Origin: Tardibacter sp963781025
GTDB taxonomy: Bacteria > Pseudomonadota > Alphaproteobacteria > Sphingomonadales > Sphingomonadaceae
NCBI GenBank assembly: GCA_963781025.1
Contig: CAWADU010000003.1
Span: forward strand, 992,001-1,056,000
DNA: 64,000 bases
Direction: 5' to 3'
Shown: positions 42,027-50,069 of the stretch, piece by piece
Layout of the letters: every line of letters begins with the position of its first letter
Position numbering within the stretch: the stretch's first letter is position 1
Notes under the pieces: model-generated
What the model saw: the letters and a program-made list of their open reading frames with translations, nothing else
The model's database searches: none
Told to the model about the DNA's origin: nothing
Position numbers and translations under genes: made by a program

Positions 42027-44426
42027 TCAGAACTTTACGCCCGCGGTGAAGTAGAACCACCGGGGTGCACCGACAACACGCCAGCCGCCGAGATTCTGGG
42101 GCGATTTGACGGTGAAATACTTCTTATCCGTCAGATTTTCGCCCGAAACGCTCAGCGAATATCGATCATTCTCGGACACCCAGCTTGCCTTGGCGCTCAG
42201 CATCACCCGCTTCTTGTCGGTGAACAGATTGCCTGAGTCGAAATAAGCGGTGCTGCGATAGTTGACGACGCCGCCCACCGTGAAGGTGCCGATGCCGGAA
42301 ACATCCTGGGTGAACTGTGCCCGACCATAGGCCGAGAAGCGCGGCGCATTGACCAGCCGGTTGCCCGAAAGATCGAGGCCGCCGACCAGCCCAAGGCCAA
42401 GACCGCCTTGGCTGGCGCACTGGGCGAGCGCACCCGCCTTGCCCGCTGCAGCGGCCGGCGTAGGCGTAGGCAGGCCGGGGATCACCTGACACGACATGTA
42501 AGCGTCGCCGGTGAAGTCCTTGTACTTCGAGTCCAGGAAAGCGCCGCCGACACCCAGTTCGACCTGATCGATGGGAACCCAGGTCAGATCGCTTTCGACG
42601 CCCTTCATCTTGGCTCCGGCCGCGTTCTTGATGCGGGTTCCGCCAGTCGTCTGGTCGGTGATCGAGATCTGAAGATCCTTGTAGTCGTAGTAGAAAGCCG
42701 CGCCGTTCCAGCGGACATTGCCGGTTTCGATCTTCCAGCCCACTTCATAGTCGTCGAGCGTTTCAGGAGCCACGACATCGACGAACGCGAAGGCCGGCAG
42801 GTTCAGGCCACCACTTTTGAAACCACGGCTGATCGTCGCATAGAGCAGCACCTTGTCGATGGGCTTGTAACTTGCGGTAGCTTTCCAGGTCAGCTTATTG
42901 AAATCCGCCGACTTCGACGAGCTGGAGCAGCTGGTCGGGGGACTGGTGGGCGTGCACTCCGGCAGCCCGGTGGGCGAGCTGTACGGGAGCGGTTGACCGG
43001 TGGCCAGGTCCACGGGCACAAACAGGCTGCTGTTGCCGCGCAGCTTTTTGTTCTCCTGCGTGTAGCGGATGCCACCACTCAGCGAGAACTGGTCCGACAG
43101 GTCGTAATCAACCTGCGCATAAGGCGCGATCGAGGAGACCCGCACCCCTTCTCCGGTCGATTGAAGCGCCAGCGGGGCGGCCGGTGCCGTCGAAACGATG
43201 ACGGTGAACGGATAACCCGAACGCTCGCGCAGATAGTAGACACCGGCCACATAGCGCAGCGGCCCGCTGCCGTTCGACGCGATCTGGACTTCCTCCGTAT
43301 ATTGCCGCGTATAAGGCCTGCCGCAGACCGGCTGAAGCGGTGCGCCGGTGCCGTCGATGTCCGCGCAGTTGACTTCGTGCTCGTTGCGATAGGCGGATAT
43401 GCTGGAAAGCGTGGCGGCGCCCAGGTCATAATCGATCCGTGCCGAGACGCCATAGGCCTTGGGATGAATATAGCCCCAGCCATCATTGCATATGGTGTAG
43501 AAGCCCTGGCTGCCGCAGCCGCCACTCGCAATGCCGATCTGCTCGGGCGCGCCGGGGAAGAGATTGCCTTCGGCAACACTCTCGGCGTCATCCTTGCGTG
43601 AATAGTCCCCGCTGATCTTCACGCGCAGGGGGCCTGTTTCCCACAAAAGCTTCGCCTGGTAGAGTTCTTCATTGCGGTCCTGCATCCGCCTCGCGCCGGA
43701 AGCGCCGCCACCGGGGAAGAGATTGCGGACATAACCCTTGTTCTCGTCATGCCGCGCGGCGAAACGGAAGGCGAGCCCGTCGCTCAGCGGTATATTGATC
43801 ATGCCATCGAAGGTACGTGTCTGATAACTGCCCACGGTCGCACTCGCCCGACCCTGGAATTCCGGCTGCGGGTCGGCGGTGATGATGCGAATTGCGCCGC
43901 CGGTTGCATTGCGTCCGTAAAGCGTTCCCTGCGGTCCCTTCAGCACCTCGATGCGCTCGATATCGCCAAACGCGAACAACGCCGCCGAAGCGCGCGGCAC
44001 ATAGACATCGTCGAGGTAGACCGAAACCGACAATTCCAGGCCAGGATTGCCGAACTGCGTGCCGACGCCACGGATATAAGCCGAAGCGAAGCCTGAGTTC
44101 ACGGTGAAGTTGAGGTTCGGAGTAAGCTTCGGAAGATCGATCTGCCCCTGCACATTGGCGCTGGCGAGCTGGCCGCCTGACAGCGCGGTGACCGCGATCG
44201 GCACGTCCTGCAGATTTTCAGCGCGCTTCTGCGCGGTAACGACGATTTCCTCAAGTCCGCCCTGAGTGGGCTGCTGTGCTGCGGCCTCTTCAGGCGCTGC
44301 GGAGGGCGGTGATGCCTCTTGAGGTATCGCGGGCGGCGGCGCGGACTCTTGCGCATACGCCGGAAACGCGATCACCGACGCGGCCACACCAGCAAGAATT
44401 TGAGCGCGGGTAGAGAATTTGCTCAT
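42027..44426 (-). CDS. TonB-dependent outer-membrane receptor
   Basis: A 799-residue receptor with a signal peptide (AGVAASVIAFPAYAQE, cleavage after AYA), a Pro/Ala-rich linker, and the plug opening GLEEIVVTAQKRAENLQDVP. TonB-box-like residues are within that stretch. Next come the plug signatures YIRGVGTQFGNPGLELSVSV and KGPQGTLYGRNATGGAIRI. The beta-barrel ends in RWFYFTAGVKF with terminal Phe, as expected for outer-membrane insertion. Sphingomonad receptors of this sub-type take up hydrophobic or large catabolic substrates. It is monocistronic with a long AT-rich leader region. GGGAGG precedes the ATG. It is probably the uptake gate of this pathway. Confidence 0.95.
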   Translation of the reverse strand: MSKFSTRAQILAGVAASVIAFPAYAQESAPPPAIPQEASPPSAAPEEAAAQQPTQGGLEEIVVTAQKRAENLQDVPIAVTALSGGQLASANVQGQIDLPKLTPNLNFTVNSGFASAYIRGVGTQFGNPGLELSVSVYLDDVYVPRASAALFAFGDIERIEVLKGPQGTLYGRNATGGAIRIITADPQPEFQGRASATVGSYQTRTFDGMINIPLSDGLAFRFAARHDENKGYVRNLFPGGGASGARRMQDRNEELYQAKLLWETGPLRVKISGDYSRKDDAESVAEGNLFPGAPEQIGIASGGCGSQGFYTICNDGWGYIHPKAYGVSARIDYDLGAATLSSISAYRNEHEVNCADIDGTGAPLQPVCGRPYTRQYTEEVQIASNGSGPLRYVAGVYYLRERSGYPFTVIVSTAPAAPLALQSTGEGVRVSSIAPYAQVDYDLSDQFSLSGGIRYTQENKKLRGNSSLFVPVDLATGQPLPYSSPTGLPECTPTSPPTSCSSSSKSADFNKLTWKATASYKPIDKVLLYATISRGFKSGGLNLPAFAFVDVVAPETLDDYEVGWKIETGNVRWNGAAFYYDYKDLQISITDQTTGGTRIKNAAGAKMKGVESDLTWVPIDQVELGVGGAFLDSKYKDFTGDAYMSCQVIPGLPTPTPAAAAGKAGALAQCASQGGLGLGLVGGLDLSGNRLVNAPRFSAYGRAQFTQDVSGIGTFTVGGVVNYRSTAYFDSGNLFTDKKRVMLSAKASWVSENDRYSLSVSGENLTDKKYFTVKSPQNLGGWRVVGAPRWFYFTAGVKF

Positions 44427-44468
44427 CAGAGGGCCTCCCTCAAATCTCCAGTCTCAAACGCCAGATTG

Positions 44469-44526
44469 TTCGCTTACTTATCTTTTCAATAAAAAATCAA
44501 GTCAAGGCAAATTGAGTGTAAGCGAA
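44469..44526 (-). promoter_or_regulatory. Widely spaced inverted repeat in the TonB-receptor promoter
   Basis: TTCGCTTAC (44469-44477) and GTAAGCGAA (44518-44526) are exact 9-base inverted copies, 40 bases apart, flanking the AT-rich promoter of the receptor gene. Two separate half-sites or a looping operator are possible. It does not match the GTATGCTAGCATAC motif. Confidence 0.55.
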
Positions 44527-44792
44527 TGGTCAACCATCATATGTGCCATTAGAACAACACATTCCCCAAGATTTTTCTGTCGGATCGCGAGAAAACGCGC
44601 TCGCCGCCGATGGACACGTCCGCGAGGAAACCGAGCCACTTGTGACGAACGCGGCTTGATTATATTATTCGTTAGATTACGATATCTTTGCGGCAGAAAA
44701 AAGTGTGCCCCCCCCCCAATTTCACCGGCCGCGTTTCGCGCGATATGCCCGATTTCTTCCCCTGGTGGACTGAGCGGGAATTCGAGTGAGGC
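44527..44792. other. Intergenic region between TonB receptor and ECH gene, with C10 tract
   Basis: No gene is recognised. An AT-rich segment at about 44655-44695 is followed by a run of ten C (44708-44717), the longest homopolymer noticed in the window. Such a run could vary in length by slippage; it lies outside coding sequence, between the end of the ECH gene and the receptor promoter. Confidence 0.5.
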
Positions 44793-45608
44793 TCAGCCAG
44801 ACCCGCCGAACCGCGCCGGTCGTTTCTCGATGAATGCCTTGACCCCTTCGGCAAAGTCGGGATCGCCGACGCAATCGACGATCGCCCGGGTTTCAGCGCG
44901 CATCTGATCAGCAAGGCTGGCATCGGACGCCGCATTGGCAAGACGCTTCGCGTGACGGACAGCCTTTTGCGGGGCGCTCGCCAGCCTGCGCGCCAGTTTG
45001 AGGCTTTCTGCCTCCAGTGCGTCAGCGGCCACGATCCGATTGAGCAAGCCAAGCTCGCGCGCTTCGGGCGCATCAACCTTGGCTGCGGTGAGCAGCAGCA
45101 TACGCGCCGTCCGCGCACCCACAAGACGCGGCAACAAATAGCTGACACCGCCGTCGGGGCTGAGGCCGACACGCTGATGCGCAAAGACAAAGGTCGCGCT
45201 GTCGTCACCAATGACGACGTCCGCGGCGAGCGGATAGAGCAGCCCTGCCCCGGCCGCAGCACCACGCACCGACGCCACGACAGGACGATCGAACGCGACC
45301 ACCGCTTCCACCAATGCTGCCAGCCGTTCAAGCCTCTCGCGGAAATCGGCCTGGCGCGCCTCGGTCCCCTGCTCAAGCGAGCGCGCAAAACTCGCCACGT
45401 CGCCGCCTGCGGAAAAGACCTTGCCCGTCCCGCGAACAAGAATGCAGCGAACCGACAGATCTGCCTGCGCCGTCTGGAAGAGGACGGTCAACTGGGGAAC
45501 GGCCGTCGAAGGAATCGCATTGCCGAATTCAGGGCGATTGAAAGTGAGAGTCAGGAGGCCATCTTCGAAATCCACGAGATAGCTCCGGTCTTCCGGTGTC
45601 TCGAACAT
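44793..45608 (-). CDS. Enoyl-CoA hydratase/isomerase (PaaG-like)
   Basis: A 271-residue crotonase-fold protein: LTLTFNRPEFGNAIPS at the N-terminus, GTGKVFSAGGDVASFARSLE (oxyanion loop), then VRGAAAGAGLLYPLAADVVI and FVFAHQRVGLSPDGGVSYLL. The PDGGxSxLLPRLVG pattern is typical of PaaG-type delta3/delta2-enoyl-CoA isomerases; the two hydratase Glu are absent. It likely shifts a double bond in an unsaturated acyl-CoA. ATG 45608 is chosen as start because GGAAGGAG lies about 9 bases upstream; ATG 45617 is too close to that site. Monocistronic. Confidence 0.88.
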   Translation of the reverse strand: MFETPEDRSYLVDFEDGLLTLTFNRPEFGNAIPSTAVPQLTVLFQTAQADLSVRCILVRGTGKVFSAGGDVASFARSLEQGTEARQADFRERLERLAALVEAVVAFDRPVVASVRGAAAGAGLLYPLAADVVIGDDSATFVFAHQRVGLSPDGGVSYLLPRLVGARTARMLLLTAAKVDAPEARELGLLNRIVAADALEAESLKLARRLASAPQKAVRHAKRLANAASDASLADQMRAETRAIVDCVGDPDFAEGVKAFIEKRPARFGGSG

Positions 45609-45674
45609 GATCGGCATTCTCCTTCCCCAGCCCGCCAAAGTGGACAAGCGCGTTCGGGATGGCAACCGGAAATC

Positions 45675-45688
45675 GTCCGCTAGCGCAT
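45675..45688 (-). promoter_or_regulatory. Weak operator-like site, ECH/membrane-protein divergent region
   Basis: GTCCGCTAGCGCAT has the GCTAGC core but matches only 9 of 14 positions. It lies 67 bases before the ECH ATG and 108 bases before the divergent membrane-protein start. Confidence 0.4.
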
Positions 45689-45795
45689 TTTATTGAAGCG
45701 GACTAGGATCGCCTCCGCGTTCGATGTCGCGCAAACATGAACGTTCACGAAAGGCGGACCGGCAAATACCCGCCAAGCAAGGAGAGGAACTCGGA

Positions 45796-46665
45796 ATGTT
45801 CGGTTTTTCTCAACATCCGATAACACAGGGAACCGATTGGTTCGTCACCAAACCAGCGCTGGAAAAGTCGCTGGAATGGCAAAACGGCATGTTGGCCGTG
45901 ATGCTGGCGCTGGCGACCCTGACCGTTGTCTACGCCATCGTCCTTGCACGCAAAGAGGGCCGGCTGTTCCCTGTTTATGTGGTGGTTGGTGCGGCAGTGG
46001 CGTGCTTCTACGAACCGGTGGGGGATCTGTTTGCCCATGTGACCTATCATGAGGTCAGCCAGGTGCATTACACGACGGCCTTCGGTTTCTCGATCCCGCT
46101 TTGGGTTTTGCCGAGCTACGTCGTCTTCTTCGGTTTTCCGGTTATATTGCTCAATTCGCTGCTCGAAAGGCGTTTCACGCTAGCCTGGTGGATGACGATC
46201 TTCTTCGTATCCGTGCCTTGCGCCTGGCTTTTCGAAGTACCGATCCTGCATTTCGGCTACACCGAATATTATGGCGCGAACCAGCCATGGAAAATCCTTA
46301 ACTACCCCGTGTGGATGGGCTTCGTGAACACCTGTACGATGTTCACGGTGGCGACAGCGGTTCATTTTCTCAATCGCAGCGTCATCGGCCAGCGTTTTCC
46401 GGTGCTGTTTATCGCGTTGCTGCCGATGCTCGTGCTTGGTGCGAACGGCGGCACCGCATTGCCATTGGGAAGCGCCATCAACTCGTCGACGAACCCGGCG
46501 TTCGTGAACGCGATGGCCTGGATGTCCATCGGGCTTGCGGTGCTCTATGTCTGGACCTGCGGTGTGATCCTTCAGGCACATGGAGCACATGCCGTAAATC
46601 CGGCTTTGCTACGCAGCGGCGATGGCGCGAGCGACCTGAACAAACGCCGCCGGGCATTCGACTGA
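45796..46665 (+). CDS. Multi-spanning membrane protein of unknown function
   Basis: A 289-residue integral membrane protein with about seven hydrophobic segments: LAVMLALATLTVVYAIVLA, PVYVVVGAAVACFY, IPLWVLPSYVVFFGFPVILL, AWWMTIFFVSVPCAWLFEV, FVNTCTMFTVATAVHFL, VLFIALLPMLVLGA and IGLAVLYVWTCGVIL. There is no signal for transport family or active site; conserved-looking polar spots include EPVGDLFAHVTYHEV and FGYTEYYGANQPWK. ATG 45796 follows GGAGAGGAACTCGG. It may move or sense the hydrophobic substrate. No similarity to the 201-residue membrane protein at 57.7 kb is evident. Confidence 0.78.
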   Translation: MFGFSQHPITQGTDWFVTKPALEKSLEWQNGMLAVMLALATLTVVYAIVLARKEGRLFPVYVVVGAAVACFYEPVGDLFAHVTYHEVSQVHYTTAFGFSIPLWVLPSYVVFFGFPVILLNSLLERRFTLAWWMTIFFVSVPCAWLFEVPILHFGYTEYYGANQPWKILNYPVWMGFVNTCTMFTVATAVHFLNRSVIGQRFPVLFIALLPMLVLGANGGTALPLGSAINSSTNPAFVNAMAWMSIGLAVLYVWTCGVILQAHGAHAVNPALLRSGDGASDLNKRRRAFD

Positions 46666-46682
46666 TCCGCAGACGGGGTAAC

Positions 46683-47000
46683 TCATACGGCCCTGTCTCG
46701 GTCCCGGACGATGCCGAACTGCTCGATATAATCTTCGAAGATGGCGGGCAGGTCGGTTTCCGACAGGCCGAATTCGGCCAGCGAATAGCGGTGCTGCCCG
46801 ACCTGGGCGCGGAGCGCGCGCTGCGCATCGAGAGCAACACGCCTTTGTGCTTCGACATCGAGCGTGAGCGTTTCGCCCATGAAGGCGTATAGCGCGCGAA
46901 CTTCGCCGAGCGGATCGGCAATGAAGCGGGCATAGTGAAAGTCATGAACGGGGTCGCCGGGATACCAGCGCTGCATGGCGGCCCTCCTTCGCGGCGACAT
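46683..47000 (-). pseudogene. Sulfotransferase C-terminal remnant
   Basis: The 105-residue frame carries only the last third of a sulfotransferase: DFHYARFIADPLGEVRALYA, then FMGETLTLDVEAQRR, QHRYSLAEFGLSETDLPAIF and EDYIEQFGI. The cofactor motifs of the N-terminal two-thirds are absent; upstream lies an inverted repeat and the TetR promoter. It is either a fragment left by deletion or (less likely) a reused small protein. It is a different subgroup from the intact enzyme at 28.7-30.0 kb. Confidence 0.75.
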
Positions 47001-47020
47001 TTCGTTCGATCACATATGAC

Positions 47021-47043
47021 ATGCAGGCATGCGATGCCTGCAT
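47021..47043. repeat. Perfect 10-base inverted repeat upstream of the TetR gene
   Basis: ATGCAGGCAT (47021-47030) and ATGCCTGCAT (47034-47043) are exact inverted copies around GCG. It lies about 157 bases before the TetR start and just outside the sulfotransferase remnant. Its length and symmetry fit a TetR-family operator, possibly for autoregulation. A partial half-site (ATGCCTGCCAG) recurs nearer the TetR start, around 47140. Confidence 0.55.
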
Positions 47044-47199
47044 GCATGCCGTACGAATGCAAGCCGCCTCTTCCCATTCTAGTGCAATATGACGATGGGA
47101 CAATCATGCCCCAGGCCATTGGCCCATGCCAGATAAAAACATGCCTGCCAGAATGTATTTTACTGTGGTCGTCCGCCCAATTTCTGATATTGAAATCGC

Positions 47200-47868
47200 A
47201 TGAAAGCACACGCAAAACGGCCCGCTGCCGCCCGCCAGCCGCGGATGACACAGCAGGAACGAAGTGCGCGCGCCCGTGTAAGTCTCATCGAGGCAGCGAT
47301 CCAGTCGATCTGCGCAAAAGGATTTGCGCTGACGACCATGGCCGATATCGCGTCGCTGGCGGGGCTGACGCGAGGCGCGATCCAGCACCACTTCGAGGGC
47401 CGTGACGAGTTGGTGCTGGCGATCCTTCACGAAGTCGAAAGCCGGATCGTCGAGTCCTTTTCGGACGTTCTGATCGATGGGGATCTGGAACTGGAACAGC
47501 GCGTCAGCCGCCTGATCGACCACCTTGGCGAAGTCGGCATGTCGGAGGCCTATCTGGCGGTCGTGGACATCTGGATCTCCACGCGCTCCGAGCCGGGCCT
47601 GCGGGATGCCGTGCGGGATTCCGTGCTGCGTGCTTCGGCATCCTATCGGGAACTGTGGCAGCGCGCCTTTGGATCGGACGTGTCGGCCGATGCGATTTCG
47701 CAATGCCGGCGCGTGGTGGTCGCCGTCCTGCGCGGATCTGTGATCTCACGCATCTTCGTCGAGGAACCGCGCTCCTACGCCATGACGCTTGCCACCACCA
47801 AGGCGATGGTGTTCCGCCACATGGTCTCGAGCGCAGCCGAACCCCAACCTGTTTCGATGTCCGCCTGA
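47200..47868 (+). CDS. TetR-family transcriptional regulator
   Basis: A 222-residue regulator. The N-terminal DNA-binding domain (about residues 25-75) has helix-turn-helix TTMADIASLAGLTRGAIQHH followed by FEGRDELVLAIL, a clear TetR signature. The ligand domain follows (YLAVVDIWISTRSEPGLRDA). It shows no strong ribosome site before ATG 47200; ATG 47245 (MTQQERSARAR) is an alternative, as the first 15 residues are a basic extension. It probably controls its own gene through the inverted repeat at 47021, and perhaps neighbours. Nothing in the sequence ties it directly to the GTATGCTAGCATAC sites, and its own promoter lacks one. It converges with an APH-kinase gene. Confidence 0.92.
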   Translation: MKAHAKRPAAARQPRMTQQERSARARVSLIEAAIQSICAKGFALTTMADIASLAGLTRGAIQHHFEGRDELVLAILHEVESRIVESFSDVLIDGDLELEQRVSRLIDHLGEVGMSEAYLAVVDIWISTRSEPGLRDAVRDSVLRASASYRELWQRAFGSDVSADAISQCRRVVVAVLRGSVISRIFVEEPRSYAMTLATTKAMVFRHMVSSAAEPQPVSMSA

Positions 47869-47891
47869 GCGGGGAGCGCGCCCGACAAGGC

Positions 47892-49085
47892 TCAATATCC
47901 AAGGCTTGCCAGCGTCGCGTGATCGCCGATCGCCGAGGCCATCCGGGTCACGTTCGATACCATGATGTCGTTTGAGTGCATTGCCGTCTGCGATGCGCCG
48001 ATACCCGCCACAAAAAGCCAGTTGTAGAAGCCGTGCAGCATCTGCTGGCGATAGAGCTGCCAGGCGTCGTCGAAGCTCGGCACGCGATGACCGTTCGGGA
48101 GATCAAGCAGGCTGAGATACAATGCGAGCAGGTCACGCTCCCACGCCCGACGCTCCTGTGGATCGAGCGACGAGGAGATCGCATAGGCGAAATCAACCGC
48201 CCACCCGCCCTTGACGGTGCATTGCCAGTCGCAAAGGCCCATGTCTCCGGCGCCGGTGACGTACCAGTTTCCCAAATGGATGTCCGCATGCAGCAGCGTG
48301 CGGGGTTCCCCGACGCGCAGTGCGCAGGCATGCAGCATCGCCGGCCAAAGATTTTCGCGCTGTTTCGCCACTTCGGGCGGCAGCAACGGAATCACCCGTT
48401 CGAGCCCAAGCGCGCAGCGTTCCCGGAAACCGATCAGATCATTGATCTGATGCTGAAAGGTGAGCGGGTCCTTCAGCCAGGTGAATTCGCGGTCCAGGGC
48501 GGGGCTGCCCCAGAAGCGCGAATGAAGCGCGGCCATGGTTCGCACCATGCTCTCGACCTCGGCCCGCGACGGGCGGTATGTGCTGTTGAGGAAGCGGGCC
48601 TGCTTGGTGACGCCGGCATCCTCGAACAGGAAGATGGAGCGAAAAGAACCCGGGTCGTAGGCGGCGTAGTAGCAGGCGGGAATCTCGATCGAGAGCTGAC
48701 CCGCGATGTGATTGTAGAAATTCACTTCATTCGTGATCGCGCCGGACAGGCCGCAGATATAACGGGAGGCGAATTCGGGCGTGGCCTTGGCAAAGATCCG
48801 GTGCGGCAGGCCCGCGGCTTCGCCCGCCGCATTGTAGCGAACCTCTATGTTGCGTCTGGCGGTCGTGCCCAGATTGGCCGCACCCAGAAACTTGAAGTCC
48901 TCGACTTCGGCGCCCGGCACATCGGCGCACAGGGCATCGGTCAGCCATTCGCGGGTGAGATACTCCGCCGATCGTGGAACCGCGCTGGACCGGGTGGGAT
49001 GCGGATCGGTAATCCGCTCCCAGGCCATATGCGCGCCGATACGCGCCATCGACGCGCCCTTGCGTATCGAACTCATCGCAGTCAT
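47892..49085 (-). CDS. APH-family kinase (single-domain)
   Basis: A 397-residue APH-like kinase lacking the N-terminal helical domain of its paralogues. Features: FLGAANLGTTARRNIEVRYN (nucleotide loop), LPHRIFAKATPEF, catalytic TLLHADIHLGNWYV (HADxxxxN, the functional variant of HGDxxxxN), GLCDWQCTVKGGWAVDFAYA. The MARIGAHMAWERITDPHPTR start points to members of the group often annotated as ecdysteroid-kinase-like or phosphotransferase proteins in steroid-degrading bacteria. A role in phosphorylating a hydroxylated intermediate is inferred. ATG 49085 is chosen after GGGCAGGG; the frame extends further upstream toward the lyase fragment but that part is not conserved-looking. Confidence 0.82.
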   Translation of the reverse strand: MTAMSSIRKGASMARIGAHMAWERITDPHPTRSSAVPRSAEYLTREWLTDALCADVPGAEVEDFKFLGAANLGTTARRNIEVRYNAAGEAAGLPHRIFAKATPEFASRYICGLSGAITNEVNFYNHIAGQLSIEIPACYYAAYDPGSFRSIFLFEDAGVTKQARFLNSTYRPSRAEVESMVRTMAALHSRFWGSPALDREFTWLKDPLTFQHQINDLIGFRERCALGLERVIPLLPPEVAKQRENLWPAMLHACALRVGEPRTLLHADIHLGNWYVTGAGDMGLCDWQCTVKGGWAVDFAYAISSSLDPQERRAWERDLLALYLSLLDLPNGHRVPSFDDAWQLYRQQMLHGFYNWLFVAGIGASQTAMHSNDIMVSNVTRMASAIGDHATLASLGY

Positions 49086-49147
49086 CGCCCTGCCCTTCCG
49101 CTTGTCCGGCGTCCGATCACGTCCGTTCGTGCCGCGCGCACTGTCGT

Positions 49148-49375
49148 TCAATCAAACTCCGCGCGATCCAGTGTGTTCTGCAAGATGCGCACCGATGCGG
49201 CGTCGATCATTTCGCCATCAACCTGGATCGCGCCCAGGCCCCGCGCTTCAGCTTCTTTATAGGCGACGTCTTCGGCCGACGGCGAATAGACCTCCAGCGC
49301 AATCGGGATCTGTGCGGGATGGACGAGCAACAGGTCGACGCACCATTCATGAGCGTCGGCCAGGGACGCAGCGCA
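49148..49375 (-). pseudogene. CoA-ester lyase (CitE/HpcH) C-terminal remnant
   Basis: About 70 residues that read like the end of a citrate-lyase-beta/malyl-CoA-lyase family protein: DAHEWCVDLLLVHPAQIPIA (cf. IHPAQ of the intact lyase), EVYSPSAEDVAYKEAEARG and GAIQVDGEMIDAASVRILQN. The barrel with the metal-binding acids is gone; similarity ends near 49370, where sulfotransferase-like sequence begins on the opposite strand. It is a fragment left after a deletion. Confidence 0.65.
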
Positions 49376-49522
49376 CGCGCCAATATCGACGAATACATGC
49401 GCTTGCATCCCCACTCGGCCCGGCCAGCCCATGGTTATGCCACCGTGGGCGATGACGACAGCCCCCAACGGCGGGCATATGCGCGCTATCCGACGTGGTT
49501 CAACGTGCCGAGCGAACGCTAG
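49354..49522 (+). pseudogene. Sulfotransferase C-terminal remnant, tail-to-tail with lyase remnant
   Basis: The plus-strand frame reads ANIDEYMRLHPHSARPAHGY, then RRAYARYPTWFNVPSER and stop at 49522. It matches the tail of the intact enzyme at 28.7-30.0 kb (HPRSSRPPHRYS ... ARYQSYFSVPSEV), spacing included. About 370 N-terminal residues are missing. It meets the lyase fragment near 49360. Confidence 0.7.
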
Positions 49523-49556
49523 CCCCGATCCGAACAGGCCCGACTTGCGGTTGTGG

Positions 49557-50069
49557 CTAGCGCCGCGCGCCCTGGCCGACGAAGGCGGATTCGATGATCC
49601 TGCCCTCCCGTTCGATCTGCCAGGATAGATATTGCCGCAGCTTCTCGTGAAGTTCGTCGCCCGCCGTGCTTTCCCCCGGCTTCAGTAATTGCAGCGTACT
49701 CAGCAAGTCGCACGCATGTTGCCGCAGCACGCCCACGTCCTGCGCCATCCGCGTCAGGCTTGGATAGACGGCCGGATCCCGTTCAGTCGCAAGCGTCTTG
49801 CGGATTGCTGCCTCCAGTTTATCGCAGGCCGGGCGTTCCTCCAGAAAGCCGAGAGCATCCGGCAGCAACGCATGCAGATAATGCACCTCGTCAAGCAGCG
49901 CCTGGCCTTCGTCCTCGATGCGCTGTTCGACATAGCGAAGCAGGTGTCCGATCGTCGTCGCGGCGCTACGTTCGGCAACCCCGGCGAGCGTGGGCGCTAT
50001 CAGCTCCTCCACCGTCACGCGGATGGTGCGGACCACGTCGGTCACGGTGGGAACGATCATATTGTTCAT
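49557..50069 (-). CDS. Helical protein resembling the LvaB/DUF6285-like kinase partner domain
   Basis: A 170-residue, almost entirely helical protein: VPTVTDVVRTIRVTVEELIA, then AATTIGHLLRYVEQRIEDEG, QALLDEVHYLHALLPDALGF, and the C-terminal KLRQYLSWQIEREGRIIESA. It parallels the N-terminal extensions of the kinases at 8.8 and 40.4 kb (e.g. LCSLIVDWEEKALLSE in the latter), as if the same module had been separated. The small partner LvaB in levulinate catabolism belongs to a comparable family. Its ATG overlaps the stop of the kinase-like gene (ATGA), so the two are made together and probably interact. The family assignment is moderate. Confidence 0.65.
   Translation of the reverse strand: MNNMIVPTVTDVVRTIRVTVEELIAPTLAGVAERSAATTIGHLLRYVEQRIEDEGQALLDEVHYLHALLPDALGFLEERPACDKLEAAIRKTLATERDPAVYPSLTRMAQDVGVLRQHACDLLSTLQLLKPGESTAGDELHEKLRQYLSWQIEREGRIIESAFVGQGARR

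Noticed and set aside
42408..43601. 397-codon plus-strand frame inside the TonB-receptor gene
   Set aside because: Antisense shadow of a receptor with signal peptide, plug and terminal Phe.
47976..49262. 428-codon plus-strand frame opposite the 47.9 kb kinase
   Set aside because: Antisense shadow; the kinase has HADxxxxN and the CDW metal-binding motif.
12215..49565. Additional GCTAGC strings at 12222, 20256, 37888, 46179, 49516 and 49555
   Set aside because: They lie in coding sequence or at gene ends without AT-rich flanks or GTA/TAC arms, so they are not counted as operators.
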